From NCBI RefSeq assembly GCF_003201775.1, contig NZ_QJJZ01000010.1, forward strand, positions 148,709 to 212,708: DNA of 64,000 bases, in the 5' to 3' direction. Shown here piece by piece: positions 19,440 to 29,235 of this stretch. The position numbers were made by a program, and so were the translations under genes. Source of the stretch: Arenibacter sp. ARW7G5Y1 (lineage in GTDB: Bacteria; Bacteroidota; Bacteroidia; Flavobacteriales; Flavobacteriaceae). Numbering within the stretch: the first letter of the stretch is position 1; every line of letters begins with the position of its first letter. Below the pieces are notes generated by a model, which ran no database searches, was not told the DNA's origin, and saw only the letters and a program-made list of their open reading frames with translations.

Positions 19440-21347
19440 ATGAATAACTTAACCAAAACCTCATTCCCGATTATTTTCTTTTTATTATTCAATCCCTTAA
19501 ACGCAAAAGAAACCTCAAAAGATTCTGTAGACTTTTATTTAAATGCAGTTCATAATCTTGTGCACAATAAGAATGACTTCAAGGAAAATTTTTTGGATAT
19601 TGAATTTTTACTCGACAAAAATAAGAATGCCCAAGGTAAAGAAAAGGTGCTGACCTTATTAAATCTATTCACCGTCTACATCTATAAATCCGCCGAACTG
19701 GCCAACACTTATAACGAAAAGGCCATGTTGCTTTCGGAGAAATTGGCATTTAAGGAAGGAACTCTCAAGGCAAACTATAACAGGGCCTATTTTTTGTTCG
19801 TCCTCGGTGATTTTGAGGAGTCCATGAAAAAGGTCCTTGAGGTTCAGAAAGTAGTTGGTCCTAGCGCCTACCCCGAGATTTACGCCGATATTTCAACCTT
19901 AAAATCATACATCCATTCAGAAAGGGGGGAGTATGACAAGGCTTTGGAAACCGGTCTAAGACTTTTGGATAGTGCAGAAAAAAGCAAAAACGACTATCTT
20001 TTAATGAAGGCCAATTCCGCATTATCCCATTATTATTTAAGAATTGAGAACTATTCCAAATCCCTTAGTTACTGCCTAGAAGGCCTACACTACATACTTA
20101 AACTTAAAAAAACGCAATATATATACCCGAAAATAGATGAAATTGCCCGCATGACGGCAAAATTGAACGATCCCAAGGGGGCCCTTAAAATTTATGCCTT
20201 TTTTCTGGAAATAGAAAAACAACTGCCCCCCGCAGGTAGCTATATATTGGCATCGGTACATAGCAATATGGCCAATATTTATATGTCCGTTGGAGAACAC
20301 GAAAAGGCATTGACACACATTTCCAAAGCCTTGGAAATTAATTTCGAAAATAATTATCTTTTTAGGATACCAAGGGCACTTACCGTACAGGCCGAATTGT
20401 ATTTGCAGATCAAGGACACTGCACAAGCCATATCCAATTATGAAAAAAGCATTGAAGCTGCAGAAAACATTGATGCTTTTGATGTTGTAAAGCGAAATAG
20501 TTATGTTTTGGGCCAACTATATGAGAAAACCCACCAACTTTCCAAGTCGGACGATTATAAATCCTTGTACAAAGCCATAAACGATTCATTGTTCACCAAT
20601 GAAAAGGAGCAAAAAATCATTATTCTGGAGACCAAAAGAAAAATAAAGGAGGTTTTGCAGAATAAAAAAATACTGGAATTGGAAAACAAAGCCCAAAAAG
20701 CAAAATTCAGGGCCATTATCATGGTTCTCGCATTACTATTCATTATCAGTACTATTTCCTTGTATTCCTATCTGAAGGTAAGGAAGAAAAACAGGCTGCT
20801 CTTGCTAAGAACGATCGATCTGGCAGAAATTCAGCTAAGGATGAGCGAAAAGATCAATGGATTTCAACATATGGAAACCCAATGGTCCATTGAAAGAAAA
20901 AGCGCCGATATCCCTAAAACACAGCCTAGATTGGATAAGGATATCAAGAATATTATTTTGACCAAATTGGAAAAACTGGAAAAGGAAAACTTTTTCTTGG
21001 ACCCGAATTGTAATTTACACCAACTTTCCGAACAACTAAAAACCAACCCCAAATACCTTTCCCAAGTTATAAATCAGGAAAAAAAATCCAATTTCAACAA
21101 TTACATCAACGAATTAAGAATAAACTACTTACTCCCCCTACTACTGAAGAATATAGAATTCAGGAACAGCAAATTAAGTTACATAGCCTTTTCCCTGGGT
21201 TACAACAATCTAAACACCTTTAATGCGGCTTTTAAAAAGAGATTGGGCATTCTTCCGTCCAACTTTATAAATGAACTTAATAACGCCTTTGAAGTTAAAA
21301 GCAAATCTCCAGCGCTACCTTCCTATAAACTAAAAAAGATTGGATAG
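19440..21347 (+). CDS. Membrane-anchored TPR and AraC-type DNA-binding regulator
   Basis: 635 residues. A signal-like segment (SFPIIFFLLFNPLNA) leads to a periplasmic region of TPR-like helices at about 30-410, with repeats such as YADISTLKSYIHSERGEYDKALETGLRLL and ANIYMSVGEHEKALTHISKALEI. One transmembrane helix follows at about 424-446, then a short cytoplasmic linker. A C-terminal AraC-type helix-turn-helix lies at about 535-620 (NPKYLSQVINQEKKSNFNNYINELRI, LSYIAFSLGYNNLNTFNAAFKKRLGILPSNF). It resembles a hybrid two-component regulator that lacks kinase and receiver modules. The signal would have to cross the membrane by direct conformational change. It converges on the SusD/SusC pair and probably controls the GH92 locus. 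Confidence 0.88.
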   Translation: MNNLTKTSFPIIFFLLFNPLNAKETSKDSVDFYLNAVHNLVHNKNDFKENFLDIEFLLDKNKNAQGKEKVLTLLNLFTVYIYKSAELANTYNEKAMLLSEKLAFKEGTLKANYNRAYFLFVLGDFEESMKKVLEVQKVVGPSAYPEIYADISTLKSYIHSERGEYDKALETGLRLLDSAEKSKNDYLLMKANSALSHYYLRIENYSKSLSYCLEGLHYILKLKKTQYIYPKIDEIARMTAKLNDPKGALKIYAFFLEIEKQLPPAGSYILASVHSNMANIYMSVGEHEKALTHISKALEINFENNYLFRIPRALTVQAELYLQIKDTAQAISNYEKSIEAAENIDAFDVVKRNSYVLGQLYEKTHQLSKSDDYKSLYKAINDSLFTNEKEQKIIILETKRKIKEVLQNKKILELENKAQKAKFRAIIMVLALLFIISTISLYSYLKVRKKNRLLLLRTIDLAEIQLRMSEKINGFQHMETQWSIERKSADIPKTQPRLDKDIKNIILTKLEKLEKENFFLDPNCNLHQLSEQLKTNPKYLSQVINQEKKSNFNNYINELRINYLLPLLLKNIEFRNSKLSYIAFSLGYNNLNTFNAAFKKRLGILPSNFINELNNAFEVKSKSPALPSYKLKKIG

Positions 21348-21692
21348 AACTCCATTATTTCAGTTTTAACCTTTCTTATTGCTTTTATCACCCTTCATTG
21401 CCAAAGCTACTGCCCTCCACTAACAGTCCCCTAGGATAGGAACCGGTAACGCAATATAATCGTTATAAACACTCCTGGGAGATCCAAATAAACAGACTGT
21501 CAAAATTATTTCCATTACCATAAAGGATCTCTGGGGATAAGGCTTAACAGTCCTAATATAACCAACCCAAAACGCGCAAAAACAAAAAGGCAGCACCCAC
21601 AACGGGTACTGCCTTTTAAAATTACTAAACTAATTAACTCAAACAAAAATTTTAATCCATATAAACAAAGGATTTAATCCTTTAAAAGGTTA
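21348..21692. other. 345-base convergent gap
   Basis: No gene is supported. The 60-codon minus-strand frame at 21420-21602 overlaps the terminator at 21585-21617 and has no recognisable features. Confidence 0.5.
21585..21617. terminator. Bidirectional terminator between TPR-AraC gene and SusD
   Basis: AAAAGGCAG and CTGCCTTTT form the stem, extended by ACCC/GGGT inside, with T-rich flanks on both strands. It separates two convergent genes. Confidence 0.8.
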
Positions 21693-23234
21693 TTAATTAT
21701 AACCGGGATTTTGAGGTGTTAAATTTGGATTGTTGATCATTTCCTGTTCCGGAAGAGGAAACAACAAATGTTTCTCTTGCAGTGCCTGGTCCGAACTAAG
21801 GTTAACATGTCCTACAAAATCATCAAATGTCCCTGTTTCGCTATTCAGGACTTTTCTTAGGCGCACCATGTCGAACCAAGTAATCTGTTCGTAGCACAGC
21901 TCATGCCACCTTTCCTTCCATACCGCCTCCCTCAAGGAAGCTTGGGTAAAGGCTCCTAGTAAAGGAGTTGTCAACTCTGCACGATCCCTTATCCTGGTCA
22001 GGGCATCAACTGCGTCTTGATTTGGACCCGTGGCCTCATTGGCCGCTTCGGCATAGATCAATAATACCTCAGCAAAGCGAATAATAGGCATGTTCAAATT
22101 GTCCTTGGCAGTCCCTGGAACGCCAAATGTACCATTGGCAATAACATTAAAGTGCTTAAAAACATAAGGTGCACCTAAATCAAATAGGTCACCACTACCA
22201 TTGGTATAATAGCTGCTATAGAACCAACCTTCACGGTCTACCGCCCTAAGATCACCGGCCTCATAAGAGTTATAAAACTCGATTTCAGGTACAGTACTAC
22301 CCGTTCCAGATGGCCCCCTATAGGTTACAGGTTGGAAATTGGGAAACATATTGCCCATAGGGTTTCCTGCTACTTCATCATTGTATTGCAGGCTAAAGAC
22401 ATGTTCTACCATATTGCCCAAAGTTTCATCGTGTACTTCCGCGTAGGTATCAAATAGGTCCAAGGGTCCTGCATTATCTATAACCTCTTTGGCCTTACTG
22501 GCCGCATCGGCATAGCGTGCCGTTTCGTTAAGTGGATGTCCGGCCATGGTAAGATATACCTTTGCCAACAAGGACTTAACCGCAGCCTGGGAAACCCTAC
22601 CACTCTCATCCGTCCAGGACAGGCCTGCACTTTCTGCAGCCACTAGATCAGCTACGATCTGGTCGTATACCGCCTTTTGAGGACTACGGGTAGGATTAAA
22701 GTCTTCTGAAGTGGCACTCTGTGGCAAAGTAATCAGAGGAACATCGCCCCATAACCTAACGGCGTAAAAATAGCCCCAAGCCCTAAAAAATCGTGCCTCT
22801 CCCAAAACTTTGTTTTTCTGGGCCTCATCCATTTCTATGTTAGGCACATTTTCAAGTACCAAATTGGCATTGGCGATAAGTTTGTAAACTCCTCGCCACC
22901 AATTCCTGACATGCAAAGTATTTGCATCGTAGGATAGGGAATATAGGTTGTTCAAATCCGAATTCTGGGCGGTTTGGGTGGTAGAAGTACCTGTTGGGGC
23001 TTCCAACAATTGCCAGTTGGAGGAAAAAATCCCAGCACCATCACCTACAAACCTAGCATCCGCATAAACGGCCGCAATTGCCGATTCCGCATGTTTGGCC
23101 GTGGTGTAAAAACTGTCCGGAGTTAGATTTGATGGATCGGATTCATCCAAAAAATCGGAACAACCCACTGTTGTCAGCAACATTAGCGAACAGAGGTAAA
23201 ACTTTCCAATGTGTTTAGTTATATCAAATTTCAT
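21693..23234 (-). CDS. SusD/RagB-family lipoprotein of the GH92 locus
   Basis: 513 residues. The lipoprotein signal ends TTVGC with Cys at residue 25, followed by SDFLDESDPSNLTPDSFYTT. Family features include ARFFRAWGYFYAVRLWGDVPLIT, the RFAEVLLIYAEAANEATGP segment and the C-terminal ERWHELCYEQITWFDMVRLRK and LFPLPEQEMINNPNLTPQNPGYN. It lies 25 bases after SusC, as the second gene of that operon. It would bind a glycan at the surface and close the SusC barrel. The divergent GH92 alpha-mannosidase suggests a mannose-containing substrate. Confidence 0.95.
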   Translation of the reverse strand: MKFDITKHIGKFYLCSLMLLTTVGCSDFLDESDPSNLTPDSFYTTAKHAESAIAAVYADARFVGDGAGIFSSNWQLLEAPTGTSTTQTAQNSDLNNLYSLSYDANTLHVRNWWRGVYKLIANANLVLENVPNIEMDEAQKNKVLGEARFFRAWGYFYAVRLWGDVPLITLPQSATSEDFNPTRSPQKAVYDQIVADLVAAESAGLSWTDESGRVSQAAVKSLLAKVYLTMAGHPLNETARYADAASKAKEVIDNAGPLDLFDTYAEVHDETLGNMVEHVFSLQYNDEVAGNPMGNMFPNFQPVTYRGPSGTGSTVPEIEFYNSYEAGDLRAVDREGWFYSSYYTNGSGDLFDLGAPYVFKHFNVIANGTFGVPGTAKDNLNMPIIRFAEVLLIYAEAANEATGPNQDAVDALTRIRDRAELTTPLLGAFTQASLREAVWKERWHELCYEQITWFDMVRLRKVLNSETGTFDDFVGHVNLSSDQALQEKHLLFPLPEQEMINNPNLTPQNPGYN

Positions 23235-23259
23235 AATATCTTATTTTAAATTTTGTTAA

Positions 23260-26200
23260 TTACAGACCAACTTGCAGACCAATTACAAAGGTTGTCGATT
23301 TTGGATATTCATGCCACTTCATTCCCTGGGAGAAGACATTGTTGCCCTCACCACCACGAATAGGGGTTACCTCGGGATCTCCAAGTAGTTCATCATTTAC
23401 CAATAAAAAGAAATTTTGTGCCGAAGCGTACAATCTCAATTTATTCAAATGCATACGCTCAACCAAGTTTTGATCAAAAGTATATCCTAACATAATGTTT
23501 CTACCACGTACAAAGGAACCATCCTTTACCCAATGCGAATCCACGTTGGTTACATAACCGGCACGTGTATCCCTAACCTGGGCTATCATGGTATCTTGAT
23601 TATCTGGGGTCCATGCATCCAAAACTGTGGTATAGCTATTGGCAAGAGCCTGTCTGTCCTCACTGGAATGCAAGTTCATATCCATTACATCATTACCCCA
23701 GGAATATTGCAGTTCCAAGGTGAAATCCAAGTTCTTATAGGAAACATAGTTGGTTAGCGTTCCCCATGCAGTTGGGTATCCGTTTCCTATAATGGACCTA
23801 TCCTCATCGTTAATTATATAATCTCCATTAAAATCCTTGTATTTTATATCTCCGGGTAAAATGGTTAGTCCGTTTCTATAACTTACAAATTTAGCGGCTT
23901 CAGCGGCCTCATCCGTACCCCAAGTTCCTAAACGGGTAAGTCCCCAGAAGGCGCCTACAGGTTCACCAACTCTAATAATACTGGTTTCGTTGGTTATCCC
24001 TGGTCCACCTACACCAAAAATATCCGAGGGTGTGGCCAAGGAAAGCACTTTGTTCCTGTTCATAGAAATATTGAAGCTAGTATTCCAGGTTACGTCCGGG
24101 GTCATAATATTCTTTGTAGATAACCCAAATTCAAAACCTTTGTTCTGCATGGATCCCACATTTCTTCTTATGGTTGCATAACCACTGGATTGTGGAACAG
24201 GGGCATCCAAGAGCATATCGGTGGTTTTCCTGTAGTAATAATCCGCTTCCAGGCTAATTCTATTGTCAAATAGACCCAATTCCAGTCCAACATCGTATTG
24301 CGCAGTCTTCTCCCATTTCAAATCAGGGTTCGCCAGACGATTTAAGCCTGTACCACCAACACGACTATCGCTCCATATGGCAGCATAATTGGAACTCAAG
24401 AGGGATAAGGAGGAATAGGGTGGTATTTCGGAGTTTCCTGTAACCCCATAACTTGTTCTAAGTTTAAGGTTGGAAATCAGCGAATTGTCTACCAAAAAAT
24501 CCTCGTCCGAAATCCTCCAGGCAATAGCTGCCGAGGGGAAGAAGGAAAACTTGTTATTGTCACCAAATTTAGATGAACCATCGGCCCTACCTGTTACCGT
24601 AAACAGATACTTTCCATAGAGGTTGTAATTCAAACGTCCAAAATAGGAGTTAAGGGCTTCCCTGTCTGCAAAGGACTGTACCGCAATATTGTCCGATCCT
24701 GCACCTAAGTTATTATATTTAAAGAAATCGGTAGGAAAATTTCTAGAATCTGCGTTGACATAGAACTGGTTGGACTGTTGCCATGATACTCCCAATAAAG
24801 CGGTCAATGAATTGTTTTCATTAATCTCCTTATTATAGGTCAAGTAGTTTTCAATAGACCAAAAAGTTTGTTTTTCATTACTCGCCTGAGCTCTAGCAAC
24901 CGCATTATTATCCAAGACACTGTTGCGGAATTCATTGTTCTCCTGGGTAAGGATATTGGCACCGATTACAGTCCTCATTTCCAATTCCTTGGTTAAATTA
25001 AGATTGGTATAAAAACTTCCGGCCGTAGTCTGGGTATTTAAAATGTACTCGTTATTCTCTAACCAGTTCACCGAATTTCGGGTACCTTCAGCATAGGGAT
25101 AATCCCTGTTATTGGCATATAGACCTTCCAATGGCCCCCCAGTATGTTTAGGACCAGGATAAAAAGGATAATCCTCTACCATTCTACGTGGCACCTGATC
25201 ATTGGTATCTGCCAAATTCTCTGTCTGATTGTTATAACTCAAGGATCCCCCAATCTTTAGCCAGGTCTTAATCTGATCATCAATGGAAAATCTTCCGGAA
25301 TAACGTTTTAAGTAGGTATTCTTAAGAAGACCCTGATCATCCCTAATACCAAGGGAGATGGCATATGTGGTTCTTTCATTACCGCCTGAAAAACCCAACT
25401 GATGGTTTTGCGACAACTTATGCTGCACCACTTCTTTGGACCAATCGGTATCATAAATTGCATTGCCCTCGCTATCGAACAAATAGGCAACATTGGGATT
25501 GGCTCTTTTAAGTCTTGGCTCATATTGGGCATAATTTCCGGCTGCCCAACCAGCAGGATCAAATTTTTGGGTGTTTTCCCAAGAAAGTTGTTCTATCATG
25601 GCATACTGCTCGGAATTTAAAACCTTAGCCCTGTTGGGGCCAAATTGGTTTACGCTATACTCTACATCATAGGTAACCCTTCCCTGTCCGGCACGACCTC
25701 TTTTAGTGGTTACCAAAATAACTCCGTTAGCACCACGGGCTCCATATATGGCAGTGGAAGAAGCATCTTTCAACACCTCGATGGATACCACATCGTTAGG
25801 GTTTAAATAATCTATGGCCGAACTAAAATTAGCCTGGTTACCTTGAGGCAACTGAACCCCATCTATAACATATAAGGGGTTGTTGGAAGAGTTAATAGAA
25901 CTAAAGCCCCTTACCCGAATGTTGGATTTACCTCCTGGCCGACCCGAGTTGGTATTTACCTGTACCCCGGCAATCTTACCTGATAAGGCCTGATTTAAGG
26001 ATGTGGCAGGACGTTCTTGAAGTTGATCGGCATCTACTTGACCTACTGCACCGGTAAGATCCGATTTTCGCTGGCTACCATAACCAATTAATACCACTTC
26101 TTCCAATTCGCTGGCATCTTCCTCCATAACAGCGTTAATTATAGATTTGCCTCCCACAGGTATTTCCATGGTCTTGAAACCTATATAACTGAAAACTAAA

Positions 26201-26406
26201 GTGGCATTACTACTTACATCGTCCAAGGAGTAATTACCGTCAAAATCCGTTTGGGTTCCATTGGTAGTACCTTTTACCAATACATTTGCCCCAGGCAAGG
26301 GTCCGGATGCATCCGAAACACTTCCTGTCACCGTTTGTGCCCCCACCAGTCCGAAACATAAAAATGCTCCTACTAGCAATAGGCATTTACCTAGTGTAAT
26401 CTTCAT
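23260..26406 (-). CDS. SusC-type TonB-dependent outer-membrane receptor of the GH92 locus
   Basis: 1048 residues, intact. Signal peptide to AQ at residue 24, a CarboxypepD_reg-like domain (VTGSVSDASGPLPGANVLVKGTT) at about 25-110, TonB-box-like DASELEEVVLIGYG, then the plug domain (LNQALSGKIAGVQVNTNSGRPGG, YGARGANGVILVTTKRG) at about 110-230. The rest is the beta-barrel, ending FVIGLQVGL with hydrophobic alternation. It imports oligosaccharide across the outer membrane using TonB-ExbBD energy. The gene is first in the SusC/SusD operon and divergent from GH92. A terminator-like palindrome stands 120 bases upstream, so its own promoter must lie between 26407 and about 26526. Confidence 0.96.
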   Translation of the reverse strand: MKITLGKCLLLVGAFLCFGLVGAQTVTGSVSDASGPLPGANVLVKGTTNGTQTDFDGNYSLDDVSSNATLVFSYIGFKTMEIPVGGKSIINAVMEEDASELEEVVLIGYGSQRKSDLTGAVGQVDADQLQERPATSLNQALSGKIAGVQVNTNSGRPGGKSNIRVRGFSSINSSNNPLYVIDGVQLPQGNQANFSSAIDYLNPNDVVSIEVLKDASSTAIYGARGANGVILVTTKRGRAGQGRVTYDVEYSVNQFGPNRAKVLNSEQYAMIEQLSWENTQKFDPAGWAAGNYAQYEPRLKRANPNVAYLFDSEGNAIYDTDWSKEVVQHKLSQNHQLGFSGGNERTTYAISLGIRDDQGLLKNTYLKRYSGRFSIDDQIKTWLKIGGSLSYNNQTENLADTNDQVPRRMVEDYPFYPGPKHTGGPLEGLYANNRDYPYAEGTRNSVNWLENNEYILNTQTTAGSFYTNLNLTKELEMRTVIGANILTQENNEFRNSVLDNNAVARAQASNEKQTFWSIENYLTYNKEINENNSLTALLGVSWQQSNQFYVNADSRNFPTDFFKYNNLGAGSDNIAVQSFADREALNSYFGRLNYNLYGKYLFTVTGRADGSSKFGDNNKFSFFPSAAIAWRISDEDFLVDNSLISNLKLRTSYGVTGNSEIPPYSSLSLLSSNYAAIWSDSRVGGTGLNRLANPDLKWEKTAQYDVGLELGLFDNRISLEADYYYRKTTDMLLDAPVPQSSGYATIRRNVGSMQNKGFEFGLSTKNIMTPDVTWNTSFNISMNRNKVLSLATPSDIFGVGGPGITNETSIIRVGEPVGAFWGLTRLGTWGTDEAAEAAKFVSYRNGLTILPGDIKYKDFNGDYIINDEDRSIIGNGYPTAWGTLTNYVSYKNLDFTLELQYSWGNDVMDMNLHSSEDRQALANSYTTVLDAWTPDNQDTMIAQVRDTRAGYVTNVDSHWVKDGSFVRGRNIMLGYTFDQNLVERMHLNKLRLYASAQNFFLLVNDELLGDPEVTPIRGGEGNNVFSQGMKWHEYPKSTTFVIGLQVGL

Positions 26407-26521
26407 AAATAATTTATTTTAGTTAGTTAATTGTTTTTAACTGCATATCCAGCCTAGTTATAAGCTTAAAACATACATTCGTTAAATATATCTTAAGGAA
26501 AATGGAATGTTGCGGATTACG

Positions 26522-26560
26522 AAAAAAAGAACTCTAAAATTCATGAATTTTAGAGTTCTT
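26522..26560 (-). terminator. Perfect 34-base palindrome with U tract on the minus strand
   Basis: Positions 26527-26560 read identically on both strands, centred at 26543/26544. On the minus strand the stem is followed by a run of T (26522-26528 as A on plus). It would end a minus-strand transcript coming from 26561-26760, before SusC begins. Confidence 0.7.
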
Positions 26561-26582
26561 CCCTGAAATTTATCAAGTATTC

Positions 26583-26663
26583 CTAATCCTGACCCATATC
26601 TCCATGGTCAAGGTCATCTAAATAAAACAACTGATTACGGCTATAAAAGCGGGTACTTCCCAT
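26583..26663 (-). CDS. Possible small protein (26 codons) ahead of the palindromic terminator
   Basis: ATG at 26661-26663 and TAG at 26583-26585 encode MGSTRFYSRNQLFYLDD followed by LDHGDMGQD. Composition and codon choice look protein-like. The same frame is open upstream (NEVGAWE) to a TAA at 26685-26687, and beyond it MDEKDGA from another ATG. The unit may therefore be a slightly longer small gene broken by a stop. The terminator palindrome starts 22 bases after the stop codon. I do not recognise the peptide. Confidence 0.35.
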   Translation of the reverse strand: MGSTRFYSRNQLFYLDDLDHGDMGQD

Positions 26664-26750
26664 TTCCCATGCCCCTACTTCATTTTATGCCCCATCCTTC
26701 TCATCCATTCTTGAAACAATCAAAAACGACCGCAACAGGTTCAACAAGTA

Positions 26751-26764
26751 TGCAAACCTTTGCA
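26751..26764 (+). promoter_or_regulatory. Palindromic operator candidate, copy 2 (TGCAAACCTTTGCA)
   Basis: Identical to copy 1, with matching flanks (ATGCAAACCTTTGCACAA in both). It lies 112 bases before the GH92 start codon. Confidence 0.55.
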
Positions 26765-26876
26765 CAACAAATATTTCCCTATCTTTCCCATTATCAATAA
26801 TTTATTGTTTTTTTGATTAGCACCCACATATGAATATTAACGATAACCCATAGGTTTAAGCTTATTTATCTTTTGC

Positions 26877-29138
26877 ATGAAAACGAGTAAAGAATTCCTG
26901 TACACAGTTACAACGATATTATTTTGGATGACGTTCTTACCGGCCCAAAACAAAATGGAAGTTGATTATGTTAATCCACTAATAGGAACCCCATCAGCTG
27001 GTTTTATGGAAGGTAGGGATGGCGGTGGCACCATGCCCTGTGTAGGAACCCCTTTTGCCATGACGAATTTTGTGGCCCAGACACGGGAAAATAAGATCAG
27101 CGAAATGCCCTATGTCTATGAAGACAATACCATACAAGGATTTATGGCCACTCACCAGCCAACGGTTTGGATGGGCGATTATGGCTACGTATCCGTAATG
27201 CCACAAGTTGGGAAATTAAAGCTACTTCCCAAAGACCGGGCCATGCCCTTTAGCCATAAGGATGAACTATCCAAACCCAATTATTACAGCGTTTCCATGG
27301 GGGATAAGGGGCAAAAAATTAAAGGGGAAATAGCGGCTGCATCCCGCTGCGGCATTTTTCAATTCACCTTTCCCAAGTCCGATGAATCCCATATCGTTAT
27401 CCAGGGCATTAATATTACCGAGAACAAAAAGGCGTTTCACGGCTATATCCAAATAGATGAAAACAAAAGGGAAATTACCGGTTACAACCCGGAACGGATG
27501 TCTTCCCATTTGGGCCCTGAACTCAAAAATTTTAAGGGATATTTCATAATTCAATTTGACAAATCCTTCGAGCGATACGGAACTTGGAATTCATTTAGGA
27601 CGGAGCCCGATATTACAGAAATGGGCAAAGAGCAGACCGGTGCCAGAATGGGCGGTTACATAAGTTTTAAAACGGAGAAAAATGAAAAGGTAAAAGTTAA
27701 AATTGCCACTTCCTTTATAAGCCTGGAACAGGCCCGAGAAAACCTATCCAAGGAAATACCGGATTGGGACTTTAATAAAGTAGTGGAAAATACCCGGGAT
27801 ATTTGGCAAGAAAATTTATCCAGAATTCAGGTAAACGGAGCAACGGAAGATCAAAAAAGTATTTTCTACACTGCCTTGTTCCACACCATGTTGTTTCCCA
27901 GGGAGTTTTCAGAATACGGACGCTATTACAGTCCGTTCGACGACAAGGTCCATGAAGGGGTTTCGTATAACGACTACTCCCTCTGGGATACTTTTAGGGC
28001 CCTGCATCCGCTTCTACATTTTACAAATCCCGAACGGGTAAGCCCCATGATACAATCCTTATTACAAATGTACCAAGAGGGAGGATGGCTTCCAAAATGG
28101 CCTAATCCCACTTATACCAACATCATGACCGGGACCCATGCAGACGCTGTAATTGCAGATGCCTATATAAAGGGCTTTAGGGATTACGACCTTGATCTGG
28201 CATATGAAGCCGTCAGAAAAAATGCCATGCACCCACCCTATAGGGACACGGAAAAGCCTTGGGGAGATCGGGATGAAGGTACTTTATATGAAGCAAGGGG
28301 CGGACTCACCTATTACCACTCCCTGGGATATGTTGCGGCAGATAAAACGCGGGAATCCGTAACACGGACCATTGAATTTGGCATAGATGATTACAGCATT
28401 GCCCAAATGGCAATGGATATGGGTAAAACGGAAGATTATGAGCGATTAATGGGGTGGAGCAAAAACTACAAAAACCTTTATAATAAAGAGACTGGCTTTC
28501 TAAATGCGCGACTATATAATGGCGATTGGGACAAAAACGTACAGGAAGGTTTTACCGAAGGGGGCCGATGGACTTATTTATTTGGTGCTATGCACGATAT
28601 TGAAGGAAGTATTGAACTCTTTGGGGGAAAGGAGAAATATGCCGCTAAATTAAATGAAAATTTTGATGGACTACATTACCGTCATGATAATGAGCCGGGG
28701 CATCATTACGCCTACTTGTTCAATTATGCAGGGCAGCCATGGAAGACCCAGGAGCTTATCCGCAAGCATACCTCAACCATCAATTATAGAAATCACCCTC
28801 TAGGGATCAACGGTAATGATGATTGTGGGCAAATGTCAGCCTGGTATGTTTTTGGAGTTATGGGATTTTATCCGGTTACTCCCGGAACGGAAATATTTGC
28901 CATTGGGGCACCTCAATTTCCAGAATTCAAGCTTAGCCTACAAAAGAACGGAGAACCAAAATCTTTTAGGATCATAGCAAAAAACCTGTCCGAGGAGAAT
29001 ATGTACATTCAATCATTAAAATTGGATGGAAAGGTATTGGATGAACCCTTTATTACCTATACCCAAATAATGAATGGCGATGTCCTTGAATTTGAAATGG
29101 GAAAAAGCCCCAATACCACTGCCTTCAAAAACAATTAG
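26877..29138 (+). CDS. GH92-family alpha-mannosidase, exported
   Basis: 753 residues with a signal peptide (cleavage near LPAQ, residue 23). GH92 enzymes remove alpha-linked mannose by an inverting, calcium-dependent mechanism. Family signatures are VNPLIGTPSAG at the start, GGWLPKWPNPTYTNIMTGTHADAVIADAYIKG, the catalytic-acid region FTEGGRWTYLFGAMHD, and NDDCGQMSAWYVFGVMGFYPVTPGT, which carries the paired Asp used as base. The N-terminal beta domain lacks the usual GTGG and PGA motifs and reads GRDGGGTMPCVGTPFAM, so this is a divergent subgroup. It is divergent from the SusC/SusD operon. Specificity (alpha-1,2, -1,3 or phosphorylated mannose) cannot be told. Confidence 0.93.
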   Translation: MKTSKEFLYTVTTILFWMTFLPAQNKMEVDYVNPLIGTPSAGFMEGRDGGGTMPCVGTPFAMTNFVAQTRENKISEMPYVYEDNTIQGFMATHQPTVWMGDYGYVSVMPQVGKLKLLPKDRAMPFSHKDELSKPNYYSVSMGDKGQKIKGEIAAASRCGIFQFTFPKSDESHIVIQGINITENKKAFHGYIQIDENKREITGYNPERMSSHLGPELKNFKGYFIIQFDKSFERYGTWNSFRTEPDITEMGKEQTGARMGGYISFKTEKNEKVKVKIATSFISLEQARENLSKEIPDWDFNKVVENTRDIWQENLSRIQVNGATEDQKSIFYTALFHTMLFPREFSEYGRYYSPFDDKVHEGVSYNDYSLWDTFRALHPLLHFTNPERVSPMIQSLLQMYQEGGWLPKWPNPTYTNIMTGTHADAVIADAYIKGFRDYDLDLAYEAVRKNAMHPPYRDTEKPWGDRDEGTLYEARGGLTYYHSLGYVAADKTRESVTRTIEFGIDDYSIAQMAMDMGKTEDYERLMGWSKNYKNLYNKETGFLNARLYNGDWDKNVQEGFTEGGRWTYLFGAMHDIEGSIELFGGKEKYAAKLNENFDGLHYRHDNEPGHHYAYLFNYAGQPWKTQELIRKHTSTINYRNHPLGINGNDDCGQMSAWYVFGVMGFYPVTPGTEIFAIGAPQFPEFKLSLQKNGEPKSFRIIAKNLSEENMYIQSLKLDGKVLDEPFITYTQIMNGDVLEFEMGKSPNTTAFKNN

Positions 29139-29189
29139 AATGGAGTGAAGTTAATTTGGGACCTTCTGAATGATTCCAAAATAGAATAA

Positions 29190-29220
29190 ACGGATGGATG
29201 AATTATTAAAATCCATCCGT
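29190..29220. terminator. Hairpin between convergent GH92 and amidotransferase genes
   Basis: ACGGATGGAT and ATCCATCCGT form a 10-bp stem with an 11-base loop in a 97-base convergent gap. The U tract is weak on both strands. Confidence 0.6.
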
Positions 29221-29235
29221 GTATAAAGATTCTTA

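Larger units (their letters stand above)
26407..26876. other. 470-base divergent region between SusC and GH92
   Basis: Contains a perfect 34-base palindrome with an adjoining T tract on the minus strand, a possible 26-codon minus-strand gene and operator copy 2. Each is listed separately. Immediately upstream of SusC the minus strand reads TATGTTTT about 60 bases before the ATG, one mismatch from the -7 consensus, without a clear -33 partner. Confidence 0.5.

Noticed and set aside
21420..21602. 60-codon minus-strand frame in the convergent gap
   Set aside because: It overlaps the bidirectional terminator and looks like chance coding.
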